Assembly: GCA_022763925.1 (NCBI GenBank)
Contig: JALERW010000084.1
Location: 1 to 64,000 of the forward strand
Length of the DNA: 64,000 bases
Reading direction: 5' to 3'
DNA from: Lachnospiraceae bacterium
Lineage (GTDB): Bacteria; Bacillota; Clostridia; Lachnospirales; Lachnospiraceae
Positions 44,062 to 52,498 of the stretch are shown in pieces. Positions within the stretch are counted from its first letter, which is position 1, and every line of letters begins with the position of its first letter. Made by a program: the position numbers and the translations under genes. The notes beneath the pieces were generated by a model, which saw only the letters and a list, made by a program, of their open reading frames with translations, did no database searches and was not told where the DNA came from.

Positions 44062-44094
44062 GATTGATGAATTTAAATCATCAATCTTTTTTTT
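44062..44094 (+). terminator. Terminator of the small ORF unit
   Basis: GATTGATGA / TCATCAATC with a seven-base loop, followed by eight T residues. A second hairpin (CATGCAGAT / ATCTGCATG, about 44025-44049) precedes it. Confidence 0.85.
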
Positions 44095-44147
44095 GCCATT
44101 TGTAAGAAAAAAGTATTAAATCTGTCTGTAAATCGTTTGGACATATA

Positions 44148-44156
44148 TGTTATAAT
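44148..44156 (+). promoter_or_regulatory. Extended -10 promoter of the lipoprotein gene
   Basis: TGTTATAAT (TATAAT at 44151-44156) about 40 bases before the ATG. The -35 region is weak. It lies inside the ORF-track extension, so that longer start is unlikely. Confidence 0.5.
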
Positions 44157-44196
44157 GATCAAAATAAAAGAAACAAACAGGAGGGACAGCGATACC

Positions 44197-45264
44197 ATGA
44201 AAAAGAGTTTGCAGATGGGGGTGCTGACCGTGATTCTGATGCTTCTTCTGTGCAGCTGCCAGGAGAAAAAGCAGTCGGAGAAAGAGGAGCCTGCGGCTTC
44301 TGAACAGCAGGAGGATATACAGGAAGATACTGTAATGGACACGAAGCAGGAAGAGGAAGGCGTTCCGGAAGAGACCGTCACACCAAAGGAGGAGCAGGAT
44401 TTATCCGCAGCAGCCTTTTCCTTTGCGGACCTGAAACATCTTCAGTTCTGTTTTTCCAGCGGAGCAGGCGGCTGGGCTACACTGCTGAATGTCAAGGCAG
44501 ACGGAAGCTTTTCCGGCAGGTTTTATGATGGCGATCTGGGCGTGACCGGGGACGGCTATCCCAACGGAACCATGTATCAGAGTAATTTCAGCGGGCAGTT
44601 TACACAGCCGGAAAAGATAAATGATTACACCTATAAGGTGAAGATCGGCAGTCTTTCCTATGCCCAGAAGGTCGGAAGCGAAGAGATCAAAGACGGAATG
44701 CTGTACTGTTATACAGATGTCTATGGACTGGAGGGCGGCGGAGATATTCTGATCTATCTTCCGGGTGCACCTCTTGCGGAGCTTCCGGAGGAATTTTTAA
44801 GCTGGGTGGGGTATTATGACCCTGCCGATACGAACGATACAAAGCTTCCCTTCTATGCATTGAATAATGAGGCACAGCAGTACGGTTTTTCCAGTTATGA
44901 TATTGTGGAGAATATGCGGGATTCCCTGCAGTATGCGGAAGAGACGGGGGCAGTGCTTGAAAAAGAGCTGGAGGAGGAACCGCTCTCCCAGGCGGATCTG
45001 AATATAAAGTCTCAGGAACTGTATGAACTGTGGGATGGAACTTTAAATCAGCTCTGGAGCGTCCTTAAGCAGACGCTGGATAAGGAAGATATGGATGCTC
45101 TGACCGTACAGGAACGGGAGTGGATCAAAAACAAGGAGCAGGAAGCTGCACAGGCGGGAGCGGAAGCTGAGGGAGGCTCCATGCAGCCCATGCTTGTTAA
45201 CAGGAAAGCTGCCAGTCTGACAAAGGATCGGGTGTATGAGCTTATGGAGCGGCTGGATCCGTAA
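44197..45264 (+). CDS. Lipoprotein with C-terminal LprI-like (DUF1311) domain
   Basis: 355 residues. Signal peptide with lipobox LCSC (lipid-modified Cys21), then a ~50-residue Glu/Gln-rich linker. The middle domain (LKHLQFCFSSGAGGWATLLNVKADGSFSG ...) looks like a beta-rich domain of unknown type. The C-terminal ~80 residues (LWDGTLNQLWSVLKQTL ... ALTVQEREWIKNKEQEA ... LTKDRVYELMERL) follow the pattern of the DUF1311/LprI lysozyme-inhibitor domain but lack its usual cysteine pair. Membrane-anchored outside the cell. The start is ATG 44197, with AGGAGG 12 bases upstream. Confidence 0.75.
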   Translation: MKKSLQMGVLTVILMLLLCSCQEKKQSEKEEPAASEQQEDIQEDTVMDTKQEEEGVPEETVTPKEEQDLSAAAFSFADLKHLQFCFSSGAGGWATLLNVKADGSFSGRFYDGDLGVTGDGYPNGTMYQSNFSGQFTQPEKINDYTYKVKIGSLSYAQKVGSEEIKDGMLYCYTDVYGLEGGGDILIYLPGAPLAELPEEFLSWVGYYDPADTNDTKLPFYALNNEAQQYGFSSYDIVENMRDSLQYAEETGAVLEKELEEEPLSQADLNIKSQELYELWDGTLNQLWSVLKQTLDKEDMDALTVQEREWIKNKEQEAAQAGAEAEGGSMQPMLVNRKAASLTKDRVYELMERLDP

Positions 45265-45331
45265 ATAATACATGAGAACACGCTAAAATCACATAATATA
45301 CGATAGAACTACAGAAAAAGGAGATGTTTTC

Positions 45332-46555
45332 ATGAAACCGGAAGTTTTATTAAAGGAAGCAAATGATCTTCGGGACACGATCATTTCAGAGCGCAGATAT
45401 CTGCACGAACACCCGGAGACCGGTTTTGATCTTAAGGATACAAAGGCATTTGTCAGGCAGGAGCTTATAGATATGGGATACGAGCCGGAGGAATGCGGAA
45501 AGGCAGGTCTGGTCGTTACCGCCGGAGGAAAAAAAGAGGGAAAGGTATTCCTGATCCGGGGAGATATGGATGCACTCCCCATCCGGGAGGAAAGCGGCGT
45601 ATCCTTTGCTTCGAAGAATGGCAATATGCATGCCTGCGGCCATGATATGCATGCGTCGATGCTTCTTGGGGCAGCACGTCTTCTGAAGGCGCATGAGGAG
45701 GAGATCAAAGGGACCGTCAAGCTGATGTTTCAGCCTGCAGAGGAGATTTTCGAAGGGTCTCATGACATGATTGAGGCGGGAGTTCTGAAAAATCCGGATG
45801 TGGATGCCGCTCTGATGATCCATGTGATGGCCGGGATGCCGTTCCCTGCCGGAACAGTAATCGTATCTGCTCCTGGGGTATCCGCTCCTGCCGCAGATGT
45901 ATTTGAAATTCATGTAAAGGGAAAGGGCTGCCACGGCTCGATGCCGAATACAGGTATTGACCCGCTGAATGCGGCTGCCCATATTCTGATCGCCCTGCAG
46001 GAGATCAATACGAGGGAGCTTGCGGTCAATGACCGGGCAGTGCTTACCATTGGAACCATGAATGCCGGAACGGCACCGAATGTAATTCCGGATACGGTAT
46101 CCATGGGCGGAAGCCTTCGGACCTATGACGGTGAGGTACGGGACTATATTAAGAGACGCCTGAAAGAGATCACGGAGGGAATCGCGGGAACCTTCCGCAC
46201 CCAGGCGGAGGTGATCTTTACCAGCGGCTGTCCGACCCTTAAGAATGACCGGGAGCTGGCCGTCTGTGCGGAAAAATATGTGAAAGAGCTTCTCGGACCG
46301 GGCAAAGCGTTCTCCACGGCGGAACTGAATGCCATGTCCAATGGGCAGAGTTCGTCCAAGAGTGCGGGTTCGGAGGATTTTGCCTATGTCAGCCAGGAGG
46401 TGCCGTCCGTTATGCTGGCTCTGGCAGCCGGGCAGCCAGAGAAAGGCCATAAATATCCGCAGCACCATCCGATGGTGACCTTTGATGAGGATGCCCTTGC
46501 ATCCGGAAGCGCGGTATATGCATATACGGCTATGCGGTGGCTGGAGGAAAACTAA
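45332..46555 (+). CDS. M20-family amidohydrolase (N-acyl-amino-acid/hippurate hydrolase type)
   Basis: 407 residues. Metal ligands and motifs of the M20D group: RRYLHEHPETGF, IRGDMDALPIREESG, HACGHDMHASMLLGAARLL, FQPAEEIFEGSHDMIEAG and a late SEDFAYVSQEVPSVML with HHPMVTFDE. It hydrolyses N-acylated amino acids or similar amides in the cytoplasm; the substrate is not determined by sequence. Dimerisation lid domain in the middle (GCHGSMPNTGIDPLNAAAHIL). AAAGGAG lies upstream of the ATG. Not obviously linked to the lipoprotein gene before it. Confidence 0.92.
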   Translation: MKPEVLLKEANDLRDTIISERRYLHEHPETGFDLKDTKAFVRQELIDMGYEPEECGKAGLVVTAGGKKEGKVFLIRGDMDALPIREESGVSFASKNGNMHACGHDMHASMLLGAARLLKAHEEEIKGTVKLMFQPAEEIFEGSHDMIEAGVLKNPDVDAALMIHVMAGMPFPAGTVIVSAPGVSAPAADVFEIHVKGKGCHGSMPNTGIDPLNAAAHILIALQEINTRELAVNDRAVLTIGTMNAGTAPNVIPDTVSMGGSLRTYDGEVRDYIKRRLKEITEGIAGTFRTQAEVIFTSGCPTLKNDRELAVCAEKYVKELLGPGKAFSTAELNAMSNGQSSSKSAGSEDFAYVSQEVPSVMLALAAGQPEKGHKYPQHHPMVTFDEDALASGSAVYAYTAMRWLEEN

Positions 46556-46580
46556 GCAGACATTCTGACGAATAAAAGAG

Positions 46581-46622
46581 GGGACTGTTTCTTCCGTTTG
46601 GAAGGAACAGTCCCGGTTTTTT
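46581..46622. terminator. Terminator between the M20 gene and aroA
   Basis: GGGACTGTTTCTTCC / GGAAGGAACAGTCCC (a G-U or mismatch inside) with a short loop, followed by GGTTTTTT on the plus strand. On the minus strand it is followed by TCTTTTATT, so it could serve both convergent units. Confidence 0.8.
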
Positions 46623-46623
46623 G

Positions 46624-46662
46624 CGGCTGAGAAAATAACTGCTGCAGTTATTTTCTCAGCCG
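46624..46662. repeat. 18-bp perfect hairpin spanning the aroA stop codon
   Basis: CGGCTGAGAAAATAACTG is followed, after a three-base CTG loop, by its exact complement. The plus-strand 3' arm encodes, on the minus strand, the last aroA codons (Arg-Leu-Arg-Lys-stop). On neither strand is it followed by a T run, so it is not a standard terminator. See findings. Confidence 0.85.
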
Positions 46663-47940
46663 ATTCAGATCTTCATAGAAATCAGGATAGGAGATGTTGA
46701 CACAGTCTGCTCCCTGAATTCTTGTTTCCCCGTCACTTGCCAGGGAGGCAACGGCAAAGGACATGGCGATCCGGTGATCCAGATGGCTGTCGATGACTGC
46801 TCCGTGCAGCGGCCGGCCTCCGCGTATGATCATTCCGTCTTTTGTGGCTTCAATGTCAGCACCCATGGCCTTTAAATTCTGAACCATGACATCGATCCGA
46901 TTGGATTCCTTTACCTTCAGTTCTTCTGCGTCCCGGATGACGGTCGTTCCTTCCGCGAAGCAGGCCAGAACAGCGAGGATGGGAATCTCATCGATCAGTG
47001 TGGGAATGATTTCTCCCTGAATAGAGGTACCTTTCAGGGTACTGGTTTTCACCAGCAGATCTGCGGTGGGCTCTCCGTTGTCTGTGGAAACATTCAGAAG
47101 CGTAATATCCGCTCCCATCGTTCTCACTACCTTCAGAATACCGTCCCGGGTCGGATTGATTCCCACATTGCGGATGAGAATTTCAGAGCCGGGAACAATA
47201 AGTCCGGCTGCAATGAAATAGGCTGCGGAGGAAATATCTCCGGGGACATGTACCCTCTGGCCACAGAGCTTCGGCTCGGGGAGAATGGTAACGGTTGTGC
47301 CTTCTGTCCGGACGGATGCACCGAAATAATTCATCATGATCTCAGAATGATTTCGGGAAAGATAGGGCTCGGTAACGCTGGTAGGGCCGTCCGCATACAT
47401 GCCTGCGAACAGGATGCAGGATTTGACCTGGGCAGAGGCCACCTTCGAGGTATAGGAGATCCCCTTCAGCAGCGTTCCGGAATCGCCGGTTCCCCGGATG
47501 CGAAGAGGAGCACAGCCGTTTCCTTTGATACTGTCAATATTAACGCCCATCATGGAAAGCGGTTCCATAATCCGCTTCATGGGACGTTTCTGGATGGAAG
47601 CGTCACCGTTCAAAACCGTCTCAAAGGGCTGGCCGGCAAGGATTCCGGAAATCAGACGGGTGGTCGTTCCGCTGTTGCCGACATCCAGTACAGAGGAGGG
47701 GGCAGACAGTCCGTGCAGTCCCCTGCCTGTGATACGGACAGAGGTTCCCTTCTGCTCGATGGAAATTCCCAGCTTCCGGAAACAGTCGATGGTGGACAGA
47801 CAGTCCGCCCCCTGAAGGAAATTGGTGATTTCCGTGGTTCCGCTGCTTAAGGCACCGAGCATGATGGCACGGTGGGAGATGGATTTATCTCCCGGTATGG
47901 TAACTTCTCCGGCAAGACCGGAGGTTTTCGTAAAAATCAT
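46648..47940 (-). CDS. aroA: 3-phosphoshikimate 1-carboxyvinyltransferase (EPSP synthase)
   Basis: 430 residues. Transfers enolpyruvyl from PEP to shikimate-3-phosphate, step six of the chorismate pathway. Substrate and PEP motifs: IPGDKSISHRAIMLGALSSG, LDVGNSGTTTRLISGILAG, GDASIQKRPMKRI, and LKVKESNRIDVM with LDHRIAMSFAVA. Third gene of the minus-strand aroF-tyrA-aroA operon, 55 bases after tyrA. Its stop codon is inside a perfect hairpin. Confidence 0.95.
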   Translation of the reverse strand: MIFTKTSGLAGEVTIPGDKSISHRAIMLGALSSGTTEITNFLQGADCLSTIDCFRKLGISIEQKGTSVRITGRGLHGLSAPSSVLDVGNSGTTTRLISGILAGQPFETVLNGDASIQKRPMKRIMEPLSMMGVNIDSIKGNGCAPLRIRGTGDSGTLLKGISYTSKVASAQVKSCILFAGMYADGPTSVTEPYLSRNHSEIMMNYFGASVRTEGTTVTILPEPKLCGQRVHVPGDISSAAYFIAAGLIVPGSEILIRNVGINPTRDGILKVVRTMGADITLLNVSTDNGEPTADLLVKTSTLKGTSIQGEIIPTLIDEIPILAVLACFAEGTTVIRDAEELKVKESNRIDVMVQNLKAMGADIEATKDGMIIRGGRPLHGAVIDSHLDHRIAMSFAVASLASDGETRIQGADCVNISYPDFYEDLNRLRK

Positions 47941-47995
47941 ATGAATACTCCATTTCTTTTGTTCGTTGAATCATTTCTTCCGGTATTTAAATATT

Positions 47996-49093
47996 TCAGG
48001 ATTCATATACCGTATAACGGTATTTTCTCAGAAGCGCCGCCGCCTTTTCACAGGCATCCTCCTGATAAAATTCAATGCGCAGGACTCCTTCCTCAAAGGA
48101 CCTGTTATGAATGATACCGATGTTGCGGATATTAATGTTGTTGCTTGCCAGTATGGTGGCAATGGTTGCAATTCCTCCCGCCTCATCAATAATATCACAG
48201 TAAATGGCATAAACCTTCTTGATCGGACCGGAAGAATTGTCCGGGATAGAGTTCCGGTAATCTCTGGAGGTTTCGAACAGCCGGTAGATCTCTTCGCTTT
48301 CCCGGTTGTGTACCATTTCCCGGATGGAGGAAAGATAGGAAATATAGCGGTCCAGCATCTCTTCAATGGGCTTCTGGTTGAGTTCACAGATCTGCTGCCA
48401 CATGACCGGAGAGGAGGAGGCGATCCGCGTAATGTCCTTAAAGCCTCCGGCTGCGATCATCTTCATCTTTTCATCCGGGGAATCGGATTCCTTTACCACA
48501 TTTACAAGCCCTGCGGCGATGAGATGGGGCAGATGGCTGACCGCTGCGACAATGTGATCGTGCTCCTCCATCCGGATGACAAGCGGAATGGCTCCCAGCG
48601 AGCGCACATAAGCCTCCATGGATGCCGCGTCTTCCTCTGGAAACTCCTCTGCGGGAGTCAGAATATAGTAGGCATTTTCAATCAGATGATCATTGGAATT
48701 CGAATAACCGCTTTTTTCGGAGCCGGCCATCGGATGCCCGCCGATAAAGCAGCTTTCCAGGCCATGACGGCATACTTCCTGATGGATTCCTGATTTTACA
48801 CTGCCAACGTCAGTCAGAACGGCTCCGGGCTTCATAAGCTTACGTATGACAGGAAGATACGTGTTGTTATCATTCACCGGTGCGCAGAGAAAAATAAGGT
48901 CACAGGAGGAAAAGGTTTCGTCCACCTTTGTGCAGGCGGAGGTGATGACTCCTTCGGAGAGGGAGAGGGTCAGATTGTCCAGGTTTGTGTCAAAGGCTGC
49001 AATCTGCGTATCCGGATGAAATTTCCGGATGGCCCGGGCGATGGATCCTCCGATCAGCCCAAGGCCGATAAAACCGATAGTCTGAAAATTCAT
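47996..49093 (-). CDS. tyrA: Prephenate dehydrogenase with C-terminal ACT domain
   Basis: 365 residues. Oxidative decarboxylation of prephenate to 4-hydroxyphenylpyruvate for tyrosine. NAD-binding GFIGLGLIGGSIARAIRK at the N-terminus, catalytic region GGHPMAGSEKSGY and SHLPHLIAAGLVNV, then an ACT domain in the last ~75 residues (YAIYCDIIDEAGGIATIATILASNNINIRNIGI) that likely binds tyrosine for feedback inhibition. Second gene of the operon; 33 bases separate it from aroF. Confidence 0.93.
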   Translation of the reverse strand: MNFQTIGFIGLGLIGGSIARAIRKFHPDTQIAAFDTNLDNLTLSLSEGVITSACTKVDETFSSCDLIFLCAPVNDNNTYLPVIRKLMKPGAVLTDVGSVKSGIHQEVCRHGLESCFIGGHPMAGSEKSGYSNSNDHLIENAYYILTPAEEFPEEDAASMEAYVRSLGAIPLVIRMEEHDHIVAAVSHLPHLIAAGLVNVVKESDSPDEKMKMIAAGGFKDITRIASSSPVMWQQICELNQKPIEEMLDRYISYLSSIREMVHNRESEEIYRLFETSRDYRNSIPDNSSGPIKKVYAIYCDIIDEAGGIATIATILASNNINIRNIGIIHNRSFEEGVLRIEFYQEDACEKAAALLRKYRYTVYES

Positions 49094-49126
49094 TGGAAAA
49101 CTCCTTTAAAAGTTCTGGGCCTGTTC

Positions 49127-50140
49127 TCAGAAAGCTCTTTTTGAAAGCGCCGCATAGGATTTCAGCTCTTTAGTAAGTGTTTCAAACTGATCGAAGGTCA
49201 GAGACTGAGGACCGTCAGAGAGGGCACAGGCCGGATTGTTGTGTACCTCGATCATGAGGCCGTCAGCGCCGCAGGCGACGGCAGCCTTTGCAAGAGGAGA
49301 TACATAGGCGCGTACTCCGGAGGCATGGCTGGGATCAATGATGACCGGAAGGTGGGTCCGTGCCTTAAGCACCGGAACGGCGCTGATATCCAGCGTATTG
49401 CGTGTAGCAGTCTCGAAGGTACGAATACCCCGCTCACACAAAACCACATTCGGATTGCCCTCTGCCACAATATATTCCGCGGCGTTCAGCCATTCATCGA
49501 TGGTGGCTGCCATTCCGCGCTTCAGCATAACCGGAAGGCCGGACTGTCCGGCTTCCCGGAGAAGATTGAAGTTCTGCATGTTTCTCGTCCCGATCTGAAT
49601 CATATCTACATATTTTACAGCAGCATTGATGGACTCTGCACTGATGACCTCGCAGATGGTGGCAAGGCCGGTTTCTTCTCCGGCTTCCTTCATATATTTA
49701 AGTCCTTCTTCCTCCAGACCCTGGAAGGAGTAGGGAGAGGTGCGAGGCTTGTATGCTCCGCCGCGGAGCATGGTGGCGCCGGCTGCCTTCACGGCACGGG
49801 CGATGGTGAGCAGCTGCTCTCTGGATTCGATCGCACAGGGGCCTGCCATAATGGTCAGGGTATCCGGGCCGATCACGGCAGAGCCGGCATGGATGACGGA
49901 TGGCTCTGGATGGAACTTACGGTTGGTGAGCTTGTAGCTCTCCGTAACCTGAACAATCTTGTCCACATCCGGGAAAACCTCCAGATTCTGACCTTCCAGG
50001 CGGGATTTGTCTCCGATTACGCCGATAATGGTTACTTCCTTACCTGCGGAAAGATGGGGGGTCAGTCCTCTGGATTCAATTAATTTTACGACAGCATCCA
50101 CATGTTCCTGGGACGCGTAGGGTTTCATTACAACGATCAT
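49127..50140 (-). CDS. aroF: DAHP synthase, type I-beta with N-terminal regulatory domain
   Basis: 337 residues. Condenses PEP and erythrose-4-phosphate, the first step of the shikimate pathway. The N-terminal ~70 residues (MIVVMKPYASQEHVDAVVKLIESRG) form the ferredoxin-like regulatory domain known from Thermotoga-type enzymes, which mediates Phe/Tyr inhibition. Catalytic barrel motifs: IMAGPCAIESREQ, MLRGGAYKPRTSPYSFQG, QIGTRNMQNF, LKRGMAATIDEWL, VIIDPSHASG and DGLMIEVHNNP. First gene of the minus-strand aromatic operon, with a consensus promoter upstream. Confidence 0.95.
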   Translation of the reverse strand: MIVVMKPYASQEHVDAVVKLIESRGLTPHLSAGKEVTIIGVIGDKSRLEGQNLEVFPDVDKIVQVTESYKLTNRKFHPEPSVIHAGSAVIGPDTLTIMAGPCAIESREQLLTIARAVKAAGATMLRGGAYKPRTSPYSFQGLEEEGLKYMKEAGEETGLATICEVISAESINAAVKYVDMIQIGTRNMQNFNLLREAGQSGLPVMLKRGMAATIDEWLNAAEYIVAEGNPNVVLCERGIRTFETATRNTLDISAVPVLKARTHLPVIIDPSHASGVRAYVSPLAKAAVACGADGLMIEVHNNPACALSDGPQSLTFDQFETLTKELKSYAALSKRAF

Positions 50141-50178
50141 AACGGATTCTCCATTTCTTTATTATTCATATTGCATCT

Positions 50179-50207
50179 ATTTTAAATCGCTGAAAATAGA
50201 TTGTCAA
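50179..50207 (-). promoter_or_regulatory. Promoter of the aroF-tyrA-aroA operon
   Basis: Minus strand TTGACA (50207-50202), 17-base spacer, TAAAAT (50184-50179), giving a leader of about 35 bases, too short for a T-box. Confidence 0.75.
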
Positions 50208-50214
50208 TACTATA

Positions 50215-50228
50215 TCGCTTTAAAGCGA
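50215..50228. repeat. 14-bp perfect palindrome upstream of the aroF promoter
   Basis: TCGCTTTAAAGCGA, immediately upstream of the aroF -35 and about 42 bases upstream of the -35 of the divergent EF-G gene. A partial match (AATCGCTGAAAATA) lies inside the aroF promoter spacer. Candidate operator; the regulator is unknown. Confidence 0.5.
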
Positions 50229-50269
50229 AAAATTGAAGAAAAGATATTTGGCATATTTATATAAAATGC

Positions 50270-50298
50270 TTGTAAAAAAGGTAATATTTTAGTAGAAT
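50270..50298 (+). promoter_or_regulatory. Promoter of the EF-G paralogue
   Basis: TTGTAA (50270-50275), 17-base spacer, TAGAAT (50293-50298). Confidence 0.6.
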
Positions 50299-50338
50299 AT
50301 ATACATGGGACTAAACTAAATGCATTGGAGGAATTCAT

Positions 50339-52420
50339 ATGAACACTTACACAACTGACAAAATTCGAAATGTTGTACTTTTAGGACACGGAGGCTGCGG
50401 TAAGACGAGTCTTGCAGAGGCTATGGCATTCGTATCCGGATATACAACCAGACTTGGAAAAGTAACAGACGGCAACACGATCAGTGATTATGATAAAGAA
50501 GAGATTAAGAGAAAGTTTTCGATCAGCACATCCGTAGTTCCGGTGGAATGGCAGGGATATAAGATCAATCTGCTGGATACTCCCGGGTATTTTGACTTTG
50601 TGGGAGAGGTGGAGGAAGCTGTGGCAGCTGCCGACGCTGCAGTGATCGTCGTATCCGGAAAAGCAGGTGTGGAAGTCGGAACGGAGAAGGCCTGGGAGCT
50701 CTGTGAAAAATATAAGCTGCCGAGAATGTTCTTCGTATCCGAGATGGATGTGGATCATGCAAGCTTCCGTGAAGTGGTGGAGAAGCTTACAGGGCTTTAC
50801 GGTAAGAAGATCGCTCCGTTCTATCAGCCAATCCGTGAGAACGAGAAGTTTGTGGGCTACATCAATGTCATGAAGATGGCAGGAAGAAGATTTACCGGTA
50901 TCGGTACGCGGGAAGAGTGTGAGATCCCGGATTACTGTAAGGATAATCTGGACATCTGCCGTGAGGCTATGATGGATGCGGTAGCTGAGACCAGTGAGGA
51001 ATTCATGGAGCGCTATTTTGCCGGAGATGAGTTCTCCGTAAGCGAGATCCGTGCTGCAATGACCTTCAATGTGAATGACGGAAGCATTGTTCCCGTATCC
51101 ATGGGCTCCAATACAGAGATCCGCAATATTCATAATCTGATGAATGATATCGTGGAGCTGTTCCCAAGCCCGGATAAGAGAGAGTGTGCCGGAATCAATA
51201 TGAAGACGAATGAGATCTTCGCTGCAAACTATGACTTCTCCAAGTCGAAATCCGCATATATTTTCAAGACCATCGTGGATCCGTTTATCGGAAAATATTC
51301 GCTTATGAAGGTCTGCTCCGGTGTTGTCAAGGCCGATGATACCATTTATGATGTGGATAAGGAGAATGAAGAGAAGATCAGTAAGCTTTATATCTTAAGA
51401 GGAAATAAGCCGGAGGAGGTAAAGGAGCTTCATGCGGGTGATATCGGAGCCATCGCGAAGCTGACCGCTGCAAGAACAGGTGATTCCCTTGCAACCAAGG
51501 CTGCGCCGATCCGGTATGGCAAGACAGAGATCTCAAAACCTTATACCTATAAGAGATACACGGCAAAGAATAAGGGGGATGAGGATAAGATCTCCCAGGC
51601 ACTGTCCAAGATGATGCATGAGGATCTGACCTTAAAGAGCGTCAATGATGCGGAGAATCGCCAGACGCTTCTGTATGGTATGGGTGATCAGCAGCTGGAT
51701 ATTGTTGTGAGCAAGCTGTTGGACAAATATAAGGTGGAGATCGAGCTGAGCAAGCCGAAGGTTGCATTCCGTGAGACGATCCGTAAGAAAGCGGATGTGG
51801 AATACAAGTATAAGAAGCAGTCCGGAGGACATGGACAGTACGGACATGTAAAGATGACCTTTGAGCCTTCCGGAGATCTGGATACACCGTATGTATTCGA
51901 TCAGATCGTGGTAGGAGGAGCGGTTCCGAAAAACTACTTCCCTGCAGTAGAGAAGGGTGTACAGGAATCGGTTGCAAAGGGCCCGCTTGCCGGATATCCG
52001 GTTGTAGGTGTGAAGGCGGTTCTGTATGACGGATCCTATCATCCGGTAGATTCTTCCGAAATGGCATTCAAGACTGCTGCCAGCCAGGCATTCAAGAAAG
52101 GCTTCCTGGAGGCTTCTCCGGTGCTTTTGGAGCCCATCGTTTCTCTGAAGGTTATCGTTCCGGACAGCTATACCGGTGATGTTATGGGTGATCTGAATAA
52201 GAGACGCGGCCGTGTACTTGGTATGAACCCGATTGCGGGCGGTAAGCAGGTGATTGAAGCTGACGTTCCCATGATGGAGCTCTACGGATACTGTACAGAT
52301 CTTCGTTCCATGACTGGCGGAAGAGGCAGCTATTCCTATGAATTTGCCCGTTATGAGCAGGCACCGTCCGATGTGCAGCAGAAGGAGATCGATGCACGTG
52401 CGGCGAAAGACGGCGAATAA
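50339..52420 (+). CDS. EF-G paralogue (FusA2/EF-G2-like translational GTPase)
   Basis: 693 residues with all EF-G domains: GTPase domain (P-loop GHGGCGKTSL; switch II DTPGYFDF), domain II, domains III-V including SGGHGQYGHVKMTFEP and GDVMGDLNKRRGRVLGM. The G4 guanine-specificity motif, normally NKxD, reads VSEMDVDH, so Asn and Lys are lost and only Asp remains. This and the divergent switch region mark a paralogue, not the housekeeping EF-G of the str operon. It could act in translocation under special conditions or ribosome recycling. GGAGG lies 7 bases before the ATG. Monocistronic. Confidence 0.9.
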   Translation: MNTYTTDKIRNVVLLGHGGCGKTSLAEAMAFVSGYTTRLGKVTDGNTISDYDKEEIKRKFSISTSVVPVEWQGYKINLLDTPGYFDFVGEVEEAVAAADAAVIVVSGKAGVEVGTEKAWELCEKYKLPRMFFVSEMDVDHASFREVVEKLTGLYGKKIAPFYQPIRENEKFVGYINVMKMAGRRFTGIGTREECEIPDYCKDNLDICREAMMDAVAETSEEFMERYFAGDEFSVSEIRAAMTFNVNDGSIVPVSMGSNTEIRNIHNLMNDIVELFPSPDKRECAGINMKTNEIFAANYDFSKSKSAYIFKTIVDPFIGKYSLMKVCSGVVKADDTIYDVDKENEEKISKLYILRGNKPEEVKELHAGDIGAIAKLTAARTGDSLATKAAPIRYGKTEISKPYTYKRYTAKNKGDEDKISQALSKMMHEDLTLKSVNDAENRQTLLYGMGDQQLDIVVSKLLDKYKVEIELSKPKVAFRETIRKKADVEYKYKKQSGGHGQYGHVKMTFEPSGDLDTPYVFDQIVVGGAVPKNYFPAVEKGVQESVAKGPLAGYPVVGVKAVLYDGSYHPVDSSEMAFKTAASQAFKKGFLEASPVLLEPIVSLKVIVPDSYTGDVMGDLNKRRGRVLGMNPIAGGKQVIEADVPMMELYGYCTDLRSMTGGRGSYSYEFARYEQAPSDVQQKEIDARAAKDGE

Positions 52421-52460
52421 GATGTTCTGAGTTTTTTATGAGGTTCTATTTTTCATACTA

Positions 52461-52498
52461 TGAGGGTGGGAAAGCATTTGCTTTCTCACCCTCATTTT
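52461..52498 (+). terminator. Terminator of the EF-G paralogue
   Basis: Stem TGAGGGTGGGAAAG / CTTTCTCACCCTCA (one mismatch) followed by TTTTCA, ending where the convergent gene stops. Confidence 0.8.
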
